A stretch of 64,000 bases of DNA from Marinifilum breve (GCF_003202155.1 NZ_QFLI01000007.1:186001-250000); one strand, 5' to 3'; positions 45,477-55,343 are shown, counted from the first letter of the stretch. Notes: a model not told the origin generated them from the letters alone. Numbers and translations: made by a program.

Positions 45477-46874
45477 TTAATAACTAAAAGAGGTTGAGTT
45501 TGGCATATAACCTACTGCAAATTCATTTAGTTTTTCCGCATCTGAGCTATAAACATGAACTGTACCAGCAGTTGTAGCATCAACAGCTTTACACAACCAC
45601 AAATTATCACTTACAGGATTTACATCCATACCATAGTAAGTAGCATCAATAAACTTAGTTGCTGGTAAAGCTGTATCTGTGATATTCATTGCATACACAG
45701 CATCCGACATAAAATAAACTACATCTTTTGCTTTATTGATTGCAATATTCTTGATACCAGATGTAGAAATATTTGTTAATTCATAAGATGTAACCGCACT
45801 TGTTGATTCTGTAATCTTAGAAATTCCTGAATCGGTATAAGTAACATTTGGCCAGTTCGTCCAATCTGGTACACCAGAACAATACACCCAAACATCACCA
45901 TTGGCATCAACCACCATATCTTTAGGACAAGATTTTACAGTAATGGTTTCCAAAACCTGGTCGGTTTCAGTATCAATAACAGTCACTGTATTGTCATCAT
46001 TCGACCATCCTCCACTGTTCGCAACATACAATTTACCATTTGAAACAACCATTTTTTCAGGTCCTGCACCTACAGAAATTTGTCCAGTTTTAGTCATGGT
46101 TTTTAGGTCGATCACATAAATTTCATTGTTTTCTTTAGCATAGCTTGCATCCTGACCTTTTCCATTTGAAACATAAGCCTTATCTCCTACTAAAGTAATT
46201 TCACGAGGATACGAAAAACCATCAATTGTTTTGTAATGTTTAAAGTCCGATTTGTTTGCAACTTCAACATAACCTGAGCCATTTCCGGTAGTAACTACAA
46301 TAAATGCATATTTCTCATTCATAGCCATTGATTGTGCATATTGTCCTAATGCGACACCTCCATTTGCTGTTGAAAAGTAATTGTTGGTAACTTCATCGTT
46401 TCTGTTAATCATGGTAATAGAACCATTCGAACTGCCTTCATTCAACACATAAAAGTAACTGATCTGTTTTTCTCCAATGTTAATATTAAAAATACCCGTC
46501 AATAAATTGTCACCGTCAGTTACTGAGAAAGAAAACTCGTCCGTAAGAGTTTGACTTCCATTGTGTACATAAACGATTTTTGAAGCTGCAACATCTGCTT
46601 GAGTAAAGCTTTCAATAGCAGTTTCTAATTCATCAGCATGAGCTAGAACACCATTTTCCGTTGCCGTAGTTACCGTATAAACAATATCAATATCCTCTGT
46701 ATCAGTATCTACAACACTTAACACTTCAGGAGTAATCGTAACAGTTGCACCATTTTCAAGCGTTACACCTTGGTTCACTGATAGACTCGGCATTTCATTA
46801 TCATCATCTGAACAGGATACGAATAAAGAACTTGCAATTAACAAGCCTAAGCTAAATTTCAAAAACTTTTTCAT
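45477..46874 (-). CDS. BtuG-like surface beta-propeller lipoprotein
   Basis: 465 residues. Lipobox FVSC near residue 20. Residues about 30-135 form a cadherin/CshA-like repeat ('SVNQGVTLENGATVTITPE', 'DEFSFSVTDGDNL'); from about 140 there is a YncE/DUF5074-type seven-bladed propeller ('YAFIVVTTGNGSGYVEV', 'GDKAYVSNGKGQDASY', 'GPEKMVVSNGKLYVANSGG', 'CPKDMVVDANGDVWVYCSG'). It is 4 bases downstream of a BtuB-type receptor that is under a cobalamin riboswitch. In Bacteroides the BtuG propeller binds cobalamin at the surface and hands it to BtuB; the same role is inferred here. The extra N-terminal domain is not part of classic BtuG. Confidence 0.8.
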   Translation of the reverse strand: MKKFLKFSLGLLIASSLFVSCSDDDNEMPSLSVNQGVTLENGATVTITPEVLSVVDTDTEDIDIVYTVTTATENGVLAHADELETAIESFTQADVAASKIVYVHNGSQTLTDEFSFSVTDGDNLLTGIFNINIGEKQISYFYVLNEGSSNGSITMINRNDEVTNNYFSTANGGVALGQYAQSMAMNEKYAFIVVTTGNGSGYVEVANKSDFKHYKTIDGFSYPREITLVGDKAYVSNGKGQDASYAKENNEIYVIDLKTMTKTGQISVGAGPEKMVVSNGKLYVANSGGWSNDDNTVTVIDTETDQVLETITVKSCPKDMVVDANGDVWVYCSGVPDWTNWPNVTYTDSGISKITESTSAVTSYELTNISTSGIKNIAINKAKDVVYFMSDAVYAMNITDTALPATKFIDATYYGMDVNPVSDNLWLCKAVDATTAGTVHVYSSDAEKLNEFAVGYMPNSTSFSY

Positions 46875-46878
46875 TGTA

Positions 46879-48753
46879 TTAAAAAATTACATTAACCCCT
46901 AAATAATAAGCTCGGCCCGGCATGGGGTAATACTTAACCAGCTCATATGATTTATCAAGAAGGTTTTCAACCCTTCCACTAAGTTTAATTTTTGCAAAAT
47001 CAGTTTTTAGTCGATATCCGGCATTTACATCAAGAAGAAAACTTCCATCAACCTTTTGCTCTTCCCAGTTTTTAGTATGCGATCTAAATGTTGCGATAAT
47101 TCCAGCATTCCAGTTTTTATGAATGAAATCACTCAAAAGCTTGGTGATATGATGCGGACGATACGCCAAAGTTTGTTTATAGTCATCACTGTTTTTATCA
47201 TTATTATAAGCATCGTTATAAGCATATTTTACAACTGTTCTAACTACATTATTGGCAACATTTAAAGTATGATTCAATTCTACCTCTAAACCTTTACTTA
47301 TCATTTTACCGGTATTGGTAGAACTCCAGTGCCCTCCATCTGGACGCCATCCAATCGAATTTTTATTTTTAGACTGATACAAACTTAAATCCGTCGAAAA
47401 ATTCCCAATTTTACTTGTAAAAGAAAGTAAGGACAATCCTATTTCTGAATTCCAACCTTCTTCTGCTTTAAGATCCGGATTTCCTCCTGGCATCCAATAC
47501 CTATCGTTAAAAGTAGGTCTTCGATAGTGCGTTCCTGCTTTTGCTCTAAAATTCAAAACATTTGGTAACACATGAAATAAAGAGCTAAATGAATACATTT
47601 CAGGTGGATTAACCTCTGAATTCCATTCTTTCCCAATTGTTACAATAAAGGTTCCAAAGTCAGGCGAATATTTAGTCGCTAATGTTACTCTAGATTCACT
47701 CTCCTCCTTTTCATAATTATTCGTCTCCCCTTTCAACCACGAGTATTTCGCATTAACATCAATACTGAACTTGCTATTTGCATAGTAGCGTACATTGGCA
47801 TCATTCAACACTCTTCTGGATTGAATAACCGACACATAATCATCGGTATATTTTAAATAGTCAAACAAATAAGCTGTCTTTGCTTCAATTCGGAACTTTC
47901 CTACTAAAGTTTTCCATCCCAGATATACTTTCAGAGACGAATCTCTCTGTTGCTGATTACTTTTGGGTGTTCCGATTCCCATTATTCCAGGAATTTTTTT
48001 TCTTTTAGCCTGATACCAAGCCCCCATATCGAAGTAATGCTTATTCAATTTCAGATGTAAATCGTGAATCGTACCATAAACCCTGTTTTCATTATTGGTT
48101 AATCTTTCGGTAGGCGAACCAAAATCATACTTATCTGTGTATTTAAAATCATTTTTACCATATTGAAAAAATGCCTGTGCTGTATAAGAAATCCAGCTAT
48201 TGGAATATTTCCCGTAAAGTTTTGTCTTATAATTCGAAAAGCTCCCTACTTCCGATTGCACTCCTACCAATGACTCATTTTTCCAATTTGGAGTATTGGA
48301 AAGTTCAATTGCCCCTCCCATGGTACCACTTCCATATAAAGAAGATACTGCACCGTAAACAATTTCAACATTATCAAAACTTCCAGCACCTATCAGCGAC
48401 AAATCAGCAGAGCCAGTTGTAAGTGAGTTTACTGGAACTCCATTCCAATTAACAGACGTACTTGCTGCCGAAGCTCCACGAACACTTGCATTGGATAAGG
48501 CTCCAAATGCTCCATTTGATGATACCGTTACCAATGATATTTTCTCCAATACAGAACCTAAATCTTTACTGTCATAATTCTGAAGAATCGTTGTATCTAG
48601 CTTGACTATCTTTTCGGTTTGTGTAAAATGTTTTAATCGTGGTGCTATAATATCAACGGTATTAATATGAACCGTATCTATACTAGTCGATTGTGCCATC
48701 ACACTAATCCTTAAACAACATATCACCAGCACAATAATAAATTTCCACTTCAT
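46879..48753 (-). CDS. btuB: BtuB-type TonB-dependent cobalamin receptor (copy 1)
   Basis: 624 residues, the usual BtuB size. Signal peptide ends RISVMAQ; the start at 48753 is the first ATG (a longer frame opens with TTG). The plug has 'VDIIAPRLKHFTQTEKIVKL' (TonB-box region), 'SLVTVSSNGAFGALSNASVR' and 'VEIVYGAVSSLYGSGTMGGA'; the 22-strand barrel ends in 'GRAYYLGVNVIF' with terminal Phe. A full cobalamin riboswitch stands 110 bases upstream and the BtuG-like lipoprotein follows, so it imports cobamides across the outer membrane. Confidence 0.88.
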   Translation of the reverse strand: MKWKFIIVLVICCLRISVMAQSTSIDTVHINTVDIIAPRLKHFTQTEKIVKLDTTILQNYDSKDLGSVLEKISLVTVSSNGAFGALSNASVRGASAASTSVNWNGVPVNSLTTGSADLSLIGAGSFDNVEIVYGAVSSLYGSGTMGGAIELSNTPNWKNESLVGVQSEVGSFSNYKTKLYGKYSNSWISYTAQAFFQYGKNDFKYTDKYDFGSPTERLTNNENRVYGTIHDLHLKLNKHYFDMGAWYQAKRKKIPGIMGIGTPKSNQQQRDSSLKVYLGWKTLVGKFRIEAKTAYLFDYLKYTDDYVSVIQSRRVLNDANVRYYANSKFSIDVNAKYSWLKGETNNYEKEESESRVTLATKYSPDFGTFIVTIGKEWNSEVNPPEMYSFSSLFHVLPNVLNFRAKAGTHYRRPTFNDRYWMPGGNPDLKAEEGWNSEIGLSLLSFTSKIGNFSTDLSLYQSKNKNSIGWRPDGGHWSSTNTGKMISKGLEVELNHTLNVANNVVRTVVKYAYNDAYNNDKNSDDYKQTLAYRPHHITKLLSDFIHKNWNAGIIATFRSHTKNWEEQKVDGSFLLDVNAGYRLKTDFAKIKLSGRVENLLDKSYELVKYYPMPGRAYYLGVNVIF

Positions 48754-48861
48754 CTTATTGGTTTGATAACGAAGAAAACATTGGGATAACAACAGTCAGA
48801 GCAACTAAAACCTATCGTTTTCCAAACACCTTCTCCGAATGTTTTGAAAAATTGTATGCAG

Positions 48862-49020
48862 ATTGGCAGGTCTTCTGGCTTGCTCAACTTTTATCAACCT
48901 TCCCATCCCCATTTGTGGACAGTGGTATCGCAGAATAAAAGCTTTTTATTTGAGCTTACAGCTACGGGAACAGCTCCGGATTTAAACCGGATTCCCTTTT
49001 CATCTCAATTTGTTAAGAAA
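48862..49020 (-). ncRNA. Cobalamin riboswitch before btuB copy 1
   Basis: Read on the minus strand: GAAAAGGGAATCCGG, then GGAGCTGTTCCCGTAGCTGT, CCACTGTCC, GGATGGGAAGG and GCAAGCCAGAAGACCTGCC. These are the conserved blocks of the cobalamin aptamer (P3/J3-4, the B12 box GCC..GAAGACCTGCC, and the P7-P11 side region). It should repress the receiver gene and its BtuG-like partner when B12 is plentiful. Confidence 0.92.
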
Positions 49021-49193
49021 CAAATGTACGAGAACCAAATGCGTTGCAAATGTATGAAAAAAGACCAATAAATCCACTATTAAAAAACCATTTTAAAACA
49101 TGCTGTTTATCAGACATTAACAAAATATTCACTTATACTAAAAAGGGAATCTATTAAGATAGACTCCCCTTGTTTTGTCGTAAATGTTATATC

Positions 49194-51347
49194 TTAAAAC
49201 TGATATGAAAATTTTGCCATAAATGCTCTTCCTGGCATATTATATCCATCTTTCTCTGTATAGTTTTCATCCAATAAGTTTGAAATTGATAATCCAACAG
49301 TGTAATGCTCATTAAAAGAATAGCTGGCTGAGTAATCAAATACATAAGAAACCGGGTGACGTAACAATTCTTCATCAACTAAATCAGGACGCACCTCTTT
49401 CCCATTAAATACAATTGGCTCTTTGGTAATATTTGGCCAATTGGAATAATCAGCAAGGTACATGTAATTATTCTCGTATCTGTGGCCAATATATCTACCA
49501 TTCAATCTTGTTGAAAAGCCTTTAAGATTATCGAACTCAACCCCAAATGAAGCTGTGTTATCGCGAACAAACCTCATTCCACCTTCCAGCGGATTTCCCT
49601 GCGCATCAGCATACTTCACTGTTGCATCAATCAGGTGAGTATAATTCAAATACAAACGCAAGGAATAATCATAGTCTTTTAATGCACCAAAATCATAAGA
49701 AGCGCTTAATTCCAATCCATCCATGTCTGCACTTTGCGCATTAATATAGGTTGTACTGTAATCAGGCAAATAACTTCTGATAATCTTATCCTTATGATGT
49801 GTATTAAAGTAGGTAATATCTAAATTGATGCCTTTTCTATAGCTATTGTAAGATAATCCCAAATCTATTGTTTTGGATGTTTCTGGATTCAAATCCGGGT
49901 TTCCTACTGTGGTTGATGTGCCTCGAGTATATCTTCCTGCAACTTGATATGCTTTGGGTGCTAAAAATGCATCTCCATAACTGGCATGTGCCGATAAACC
50001 TTCCAACATCTCATATTTAACTCCAACATTACTTGTTAATTCCCAATAATCTTCACTGCTTTTATCATTTCCCAGCAAATTATCAGCTTCCAATTTAAAC
50101 TTGATGTGATCTCCTCTTGCTCCAAGCATCAAATTCAACTTGTCATTTAATAATTTGAATTGCAATTGCGCATAAAGCCCTGTGGCGATATTATTATAAT
50201 CTGGTTGATAAGGAGCTTCAACATTGCCGCTGGTATCGAAGTTGGTACTTTCGTATTTTTCGGTTTTATTATCTAAACCAAATGCAAGATTGTGCTTTCC
50301 TATTTGGTAAGAATCTGTCAGTTGGAATCCATAGTTTTTGTAAACACTTTCAAAATCGCCGTATCCATCAGATCCAACATCAATCGTTTTATTCTCCTCG
50401 TTTGAATAGAATGGAGAAAACTTGATGTTATGATTTCTGATTTTACCTACTACATCAAAACCAGTTGTAAAACGTTCGATATCCTTTGAATCCATTCCTT
50501 CACTATGCCAGAAGTTACCAGGAGTTTCGATATCATCACCTTTATAGTATCCTCCGTTCAGGTTAATCTTCCAATCTTCTGCCAGTGTGATTCCCAATCG
50601 AGTATTCAAATTGTAGGTAGTGAATTTCGTATTCTCCATTCTTCCGTCATAAGTACTTTCATCCAAAATTGATTTTGCATACTTCTCGTCATACAGGTTG
50701 CGATCACCAGTTTTGTAATCTTTCCCTTGATTGTTAAATGCAAATCCCAAATCAAAATCTACAGCTTCAGAAACAGAGCCTCCCAATCCTACATTTAACT
50801 TTGAGGTTTTAAAGCTCCCATACTCAGTATCAATTCTTCCACTTAACTCACCTGTACTATTTTTGGTTACAATATTCACAACACCAGCCATAGCTGCAGA
50901 TCCATATTGAGCAGAAAAAGGACCTTTCAATATTTCTACTCTTTCTACATTCTGTAAATTAATACTTGCAATATTTTCCGTTCCAGCTGGTTTTCCATCC
51001 ACTAAAATTACGGTATACTTTACACTCGGCGAGGGTGTAAAACCACGCATACTAACCGTTGCCTGTACTCCTGGATATTGCAAAATATCAATCGATGCTG
51101 ATCTTTTTAACAAGCCCGCCACATCAACAGCTGGTGAGGCTTCAATGGTTCTTTGAGTAATTACCTCAATTTTTTGAGGTAAATCTTTAAGCTTTGCATT
51201 CACTCTGGAAGCATTAATTTCTACTTCCTCCAGATTCAAATGCTTTACAACCTTTTTGTCATCGGTTGGATTTGGAACTTCTTCAGCTTTTACCACTGGG
51301 TTAAATAATGATAGCAATGCAAAAGCAGTTAAAAATGTTCTTTTCAT
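49194..51347 (-). CDS. btuB: BtuB-type TonB-dependent cobalamin receptor (copy 2)
   Basis: 717 residues. Signal peptide ends VVKAEE. Plug motifs: 'NLEEVEINASRVNAKLKDLP', 'SIDILQYPGVQATVSMRGF', 'YTVILVDGKPAGTENIASIN' and 'VERVEILKGPFSAQYGSAAM'. The barrel ends 'MPGRAFMAKFSYQF'. Sequence and size differ clearly from copy 1 (about 90 residues longer, with longer extracellular loops), so it is not a recent duplicate and may prefer other cobamides. It has its own cobalamin riboswitch about 175 bases upstream and is not accompanied by a propeller. Confidence 0.88.
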   Translation of the reverse strand: MKRTFLTAFALLSLFNPVVKAEEVPNPTDDKKVVKHLNLEEVEINASRVNAKLKDLPQKIEVITQRTIEASPAVDVAGLLKRSASIDILQYPGVQATVSMRGFTPSPSVKYTVILVDGKPAGTENIASINLQNVERVEILKGPFSAQYGSAAMAGVVNIVTKNSTGELSGRIDTEYGSFKTSKLNVGLGGSVSEAVDFDLGFAFNNQGKDYKTGDRNLYDEKYAKSILDESTYDGRMENTKFTTYNLNTRLGITLAEDWKINLNGGYYKGDDIETPGNFWHSEGMDSKDIERFTTGFDVVGKIRNHNIKFSPFYSNEENKTIDVGSDGYGDFESVYKNYGFQLTDSYQIGKHNLAFGLDNKTEKYESTNFDTSGNVEAPYQPDYNNIATGLYAQLQFKLLNDKLNLMLGARGDHIKFKLEADNLLGNDKSSEDYWELTSNVGVKYEMLEGLSAHASYGDAFLAPKAYQVAGRYTRGTSTTVGNPDLNPETSKTIDLGLSYNSYRKGINLDITYFNTHHKDKIIRSYLPDYSTTYINAQSADMDGLELSASYDFGALKDYDYSLRLYLNYTHLIDATVKYADAQGNPLEGGMRFVRDNTASFGVEFDNLKGFSTRLNGRYIGHRYENNYMYLADYSNWPNITKEPIVFNGKEVRPDLVDEELLRHPVSYVFDYSASYSFNEHYTVGLSISNLLDENYTEKDGYNMPGRAFMAKFSYQF

Positions 51348-51521
51348 GTCTTTTTAAGAATAAAATGAAATTAGTTTTAACCAATGCAGACAGGGGAGTT
51401 AAAAGAAAATATCACAACAATCTATTATTGATCAGTTATGGCAGACCTATCGAAAATAATAATGTTGGTTTTAAATTCATTCACTTGCTCTTTTTCCCGA
51501 AAGCAATGACTTAATTATTTG

Positions 51522-51678
51522 CAGTGGCAGGTCTTCTGACTTGTTCTACTTTTTGAGGCCTTCCCATCCCAAACAATTCAGAACAGTGGCAAGGAGTATT
51601 TCAAAAAGCTATATTAGAACTTACAGCTACGGGTATAGTTCCGGATTTTCACCGGATTCCCTTTTCATTTCACTTCTG
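51522..51678 (-). ncRNA. Cobalamin riboswitch before btuB copy 2
   Basis: On the minus strand: GAAAAGGGAATCCGGTGAAA, CCGGAACTATACCCGTAGCT, then CCACTG, GGATGGGAAGGCC and GTCAGAAGACCTGCC. All conserved blocks of the full-size cobalamin aptamer are present, in the same order as in the riboswitch at 48862. Confidence 0.92.
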
Positions 51679-51779
51679 ATAATAGAGAAGTAAAAAACCA
51701 AATGCAGCGCAAATGTATATAAATTTTCGCTACAACTTTCTTAAAAAGATCGTTTATGCAACATCTTTTTCTAGCCCAA

Positions 51780-52811
51780 TTAATTCGTGTGTAAAGTTTC
51801 TTTTAGGCAGGTAATTAACTCCTGAATACTGCTACAACAGGTAACTTTTCCATTCTGATGAATTTCCCATTTCATGGTATCTTCCATTAATTTCACGCAA
51901 CAGTCTCCTACTTGCTCGCAAGTAACCTGATATCCTTCACGAGACAAGGCACGCTGGGTCCAAAATCCCATTACATCATTACCCAAAAGTTGAATGGTTT
52001 GTTTTTTCTGGTAATTCATGATAAAATTACCGGTCTTTCTATCGAAATTGAAAGATTTATTTTGGAAAGTATCCTCAATACTGCCATTCAGCACCAAATC
52101 TTCAGGAGCTCCTACCTTTACAGGTTGATTTCTTGCCATCAGCCAAATTAAATCGGCAGCTTGTAAAGCCAAATCCAATTCATGAGTAGACATTAAAATG
52201 GCTTTATTGGTTTCTCTTGCCAAACGATGCAGCAAACGCATAATTTCAACACGATTTGGTAGATCGAGATGTGCTGTAGGCTCATCTAACATGATTAATG
52301 GAGTATCTTGTGCCAAAGCCTTTGCTATCATTACTCGCTGACGTTCACCATCACTCAACTGGTTGATGTAGTGATTTGCGTAATGCAATAATCCAACCTG
52401 TTCGAGAGCCCATTTTATTTTATCATTATCAGCATTAGATAACTTTCCCATCCATGAAGTGTATGGATGACGTCCCAAAGAAACAATATGATACACCGTA
52501 AGATTACCAACATTTATTCGTTCGGTTAGTACTATGCTTAACAGCTGTGCAATTTCCTTAAAGTTTCTATCTCGAATGGGAATTCCCTCCACCAAAGTAC
52601 ACCCATCTAATGGAGCTTGTATTCCGGCAATGGTTCTCATTAAAGTAGATTTACCTGCTCCATTAGGACCAAGCAAACAAACCATTTCGCCTTTACGAAT
52701 GGTTAGGTTGATATCAGACAACAGACACAAAGTATCTTTTTTCGATTGTTTGTAACCAATTGCAAGATCTTTGGTAACCAATATATTTTGATGCTCTTTC
52801 TCCTCTTTCAT
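51780..52811 (-). CDS. btuD: Cobalamin ABC transporter ATPase with Cys-rich extension
   Basis: 343 residues. Residues 10-250 are a FecE/BtuD-type ATPase: Walker A 'GPNGAGKSTLMRT', Q-loop, signature 'LSDGERQRV', Walker B 'PLIMLDEPTAHLDL' and the switch His in 'LMSTHELDLAL'. The last 85 residues are not part of BtuD: 'NFIMNYQKKQTIQLLGNDVM', 'REGYQVTCEQVGDCCVKLME' and 'GKVTCCSSIQELITCL', with six cysteines including two CC pairs. The role of this extension is unknown. Start chosen at the ATG 52811, with GGAAG before it; the longer frame begins with TTG inside btuC. It powers BtuC. Confidence 0.9.
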   Translation of the reverse strand: MKEEKEHQNILVTKDLAIGYKQSKKDTLCLLSDINLTIRKGEMVCLLGPNGAGKSTLMRTIAGIQAPLDGCTLVEGIPIRDRNFKEIAQLLSIVLTERINVGNLTVYHIVSLGRHPYTSWMGKLSNADNDKIKWALEQVGLLHYANHYINQLSDGERQRVMIAKALAQDTPLIMLDEPTAHLDLPNRVEIMRLLHRLARETNKAILMSTHELDLALQAADLIWLMARNQPVKVGAPEDLVLNGSIEDTFQNKSFNFDRKTGNFIMNYQKKQTIQLLGNDVMGFWTQRALSREGYQVTCEQVGDCCVKLMEDTMKWEIHQNGKVTCCSSIQELITCLKETLHTN

Positions 52812-52818
52812 ACTTCCA

Positions 52819-53871
52819 TTATCCACCAAAGGATGCTTTTACATTTCTACTTCTCATGATTACCCATATTACAACCGGCCCTCCAAATAAAGCAGTTACA
52901 GAATTAATCGGCAATGTATTTTGATTGCCTGGCAATTGAGAAAAAATATCACAGATTAGCATTATGGCTGCTCCAATGAGAACAACAGCTGGCATTAGCA
53001 CTTTATGGCTTGCTGTTCTAAAAATGGATCGTGCAATATGTGGAACCGCAACACCAACAAAAGCAATCGGTCCTGTAAAGGCAGTTAATGTACCTGCAAT
53101 TAAAGCTGTACTAATAATTACCGCGATTCTTGTTCTGTTTACCGATATACCCACTCCCCTGGCATAATTCTCTCCTAAAAGCAATGCATCCATTGGCTTT
53201 ATCAGGAAAAATGCCAAAACTAAGCCAGTAAATACAATGGGACCCATAACCTGCATTTCAGTCCATGTTACACCAGCCAAAGAACCAAATGTCCAAACAA
53301 TGAAACTCTGTATCTGTTCAGGTTCACTAAAATATTGTAAGATATTAACGATTGCTCCTGTAATGCTACCAAACATGATCCCTATAATCAATAAAGAAAC
53401 GCTATCGGATATACGAATTGAAGCCAGTGCAACCAATAAAAACACAAGAGAAGCACCTGCAACAGCAGCAACTACTAAAGCCCAATTTCCCAGAATAGCA
53501 GAAACAGCTCCAAAAAAGGCCGGAACAATTGCCGAAGCCATTACCATTAAAGCAACACCTAAGCTGGCTCCTGAACTTATTCCCAAAACAAAAGGTCCTG
53601 CTAGTGGATTGCGAAACAATGTTTGCATCATTAATCCTGTTACCGATAATCCTGCACCCACCAAAATGGCTGTTAATGCTTTGGGTAATCTAAAATTAAG
53701 AACAATATAATTCCATGAAGTCTTTACCTCACTCCCCGACAATATTGCAAACACCTTCTCAAAAGGAATATTTACCGAACCGAAAATCAGATCAAGCAGC
53801 AATAAAGCAATGATAATAAGGCCTAGACCTCCAAATAAAATAGATACAATTTTACCTTTCTGAGAAATCAT
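52819..53871 (-). CDS. btuC: Cobalamin ABC transporter permease
   Basis: 350 residues, about ten membrane helices of the FecCD/BtuC fold. Recognisable parts are 'NFRLPKALTAILVGAGLSVT', 'GLMMQTLFRNPLAGPFVLG', 'TAFTGPIAFVGVAVPHIARS' and the 'LLLGENYARGVGIS' coupling loop that touches the ATPase. Stops 7 bases before btuD and begins 7 bases after btuF; together they are one riboswitch-controlled operon. Confidence 0.93.
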   Translation of the reverse strand: MISQKGKIVSILFGGLGLIIIALLLLDLIFGSVNIPFEKVFAILSGSEVKTSWNYIVLNFRLPKALTAILVGAGLSVTGLMMQTLFRNPLAGPFVLGISSGASLGVALMVMASAIVPAFFGAVSAILGNWALVVAAVAGASLVFLLVALASIRISDSVSLLIIGIMFGSITGAIVNILQYFSEPEQIQSFIVWTFGSLAGVTWTEMQVMGPIVFTGLVLAFFLIKPMDALLLGENYARGVGISVNRTRIAVIISTALIAGTLTAFTGPIAFVGVAVPHIARSIFRTASHKVLMPAVVLIGAAIMLICDIFSQLPGNQNTLPINSVTALFGGPVVIWVIMRSRNVKASFGG

Positions 53872-53878
53872 AGTTCTG

Positions 53879-55063
53879 TTAATTCAATTTCTGATAAAAA
53901 TGCAATTCATAGTCTGGTAACAATTCTGGATGTAAAATTTTAATCACATCCTTAAATACCACATCAGGCTGCATAACACCGGATTCAAACCAATCATTAG
54001 CACCACTTTCCTTCATTCTTTTGGTATAACAATATACCTGCTTTGTTTTGTAGGAGTCAAACAATGTATATCTATCATCCAAATTCTCCAGATCTTTTAT
54101 GGTGCGACACTGTCCCGGACCAAACCAAATATCGGCATCATGTTGTTTATCGAACACCGTTTCAAAACTTAAAGGCATGCTTCCGCTTGTACTATCCGAA
54201 AACCAACAGTAATCTGCCTTCCCATCTCTAAGAAATTGAGCAAGGTAAGATTGTCCTCCTGGCATGTACCAAGTGCCTTTAAAATTATATCCTGAAAGAA
54301 TTGTAGGTTTATTCTTAACGGTAGTTACAATTGATTTTAAATCATTGTATCTTTTTTCAACCTCATCGAAATGCTGCTCGGCTTCAGCTTCTTTATTAAA
54401 AAAGGCAGCAATAAACTTTGCCCATTCGGCGCGAGCCAAAGGTGAAGCTTCCATCCATTCTATATTATAGGCAACAGGTAATCCGGCTTGCATTAACTTG
54501 GTTTCTCTATCGGTAATCTTCATAAAACCGGCCACCATCACCAAATCAGGATCGATTTCAACAATCTTTTCGAAATTTAAAGTTTCAGCATGACCCACAG
54601 CCTGAATTTTACCAGCTTTAGCTCTCTTGTCAATTTCCTCGTCGTAAATCCTATTCGGTAAAGAAACAGCTACAATTTTATCCTCTACACCTAAGAATTT
54701 TAAAATTCCGATTTGAGTGCTGGAAAGTGCTGCAATACTTTTTACAGGAACTTCAACAAATAAACCATCATTGGGAAGCTCACCCTCAAATTTTTCTCCC
54801 CTGTTTTTAAGGTAATACTTCTGAAAAACCTTGCCTTCGTTCCAAGGGTCCCAAACAATCAGCTCCTTTAAATTATTATCAAGAATATTGATTTCGAATC
54901 CCTTTGCATACTTCAGTTTTGTTTGATGATAAAAAGCCTTATCAGCAACACCGGATTCCGAATTTTGTGAAGTCTGCTTTTTTTGCTCTCCTGATTGACA
55001 TGCAACAAAACCTAAAACAGTCAGAAGCAACACGTTTAGGCCGATCGTTTTTAATAAGTTCAT
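53879..55063 (-). CDS. btuF: Cobalamin-binding lipoprotein of the ABC transporter
   Basis: 394 residues. The lipobox is GFVAC and the mature part is a class III binding protein ('SIAALSSTQIGILKFLGVED', 'VDIDPDLVMVAG'-like 'KIVEIDPDLVMVAGFM', 'PVAYNIEWMEASPLARAEWA'). Longer than E. coli BtuF, partly because of an N-terminal domain. The ATG at 55063 follows GGAAGAA and is preferred to an upstream GTG. It is the first gene of the btuFCD operon, about 105 bases after a short cobalamin riboswitch. Iron-siderophore binding proteins have the same fold; the riboswitch decides in favour of cobalamin. Confidence 0.87.
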   Translation of the reverse strand: MNLLKTIGLNVLLLTVLGFVACQSGEQKKQTSQNSESGVADKAFYHQTKLKYAKGFEINILDNNLKELIVWDPWNEGKVFQKYYLKNRGEKFEGELPNDGLFVEVPVKSIAALSSTQIGILKFLGVEDKIVAVSLPNRIYDEEIDKRAKAGKIQAVGHAETLNFEKIVEIDPDLVMVAGFMKITDRETKLMQAGLPVAYNIEWMEASPLARAEWAKFIAAFFNKEAEAEQHFDEVEKRYNDLKSIVTTVKNKPTILSGYNFKGTWYMPGGQSYLAQFLRDGKADYCWFSDSTSGSMPLSFETVFDKQHDADIWFGPGQCRTIKDLENLDDRYTLFDSYKTKQVYCYTKRMKESGANDWFESGVMQPDVVFKDVIKILHPELLPDYELHFYQKLN

Positions 55064-55166
55064 TTCTTCCACAAATTATTGTGGGGAAGGATGATAAGAA
55101 AATACAATTCTCAAAATTATACTCTCGTTACTCAGTTCCCCGAAGTCACGAAATAGTTTCATTAAT

Positions 55167-55258
55167 TAGGCAGGTATTCCGACTTAACTTTCTTAAGAAA
55201 GGATTACGGCTGCGGGGACAGTTCTGGTCTCTCACCAGATTCCCTTTTCATTCCTCTA
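55167..55258 (-). ncRNA. Short-variant cobalamin riboswitch before btuFCD
   Basis: On the minus strand: GAAAAGGGAATCTGGTGAG, then CCAGAACTGTCCCCGCAGCC, GTAATCCTTTC, TTAAGAAAG and GTCGGAATACCTGCC. It keeps the core P3 to P6 and B12-box blocks, but the long side region seen at 48862 and 51522 (CCACTG ... GGGAAGG) is replaced by a seven-base hairpin, CTTTCTTAAGAAAG. It is much shorter (about 90 against 158 bases). Confidence 0.8.
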
Positions 55259-55343
55259 AACTAGGAAACCCAATTGTTGCAAAGCTATGCAATATTTTGG
55301 AAATAAAAATAAGTTATAGAACAATTGAATATTGCTAGAATTC

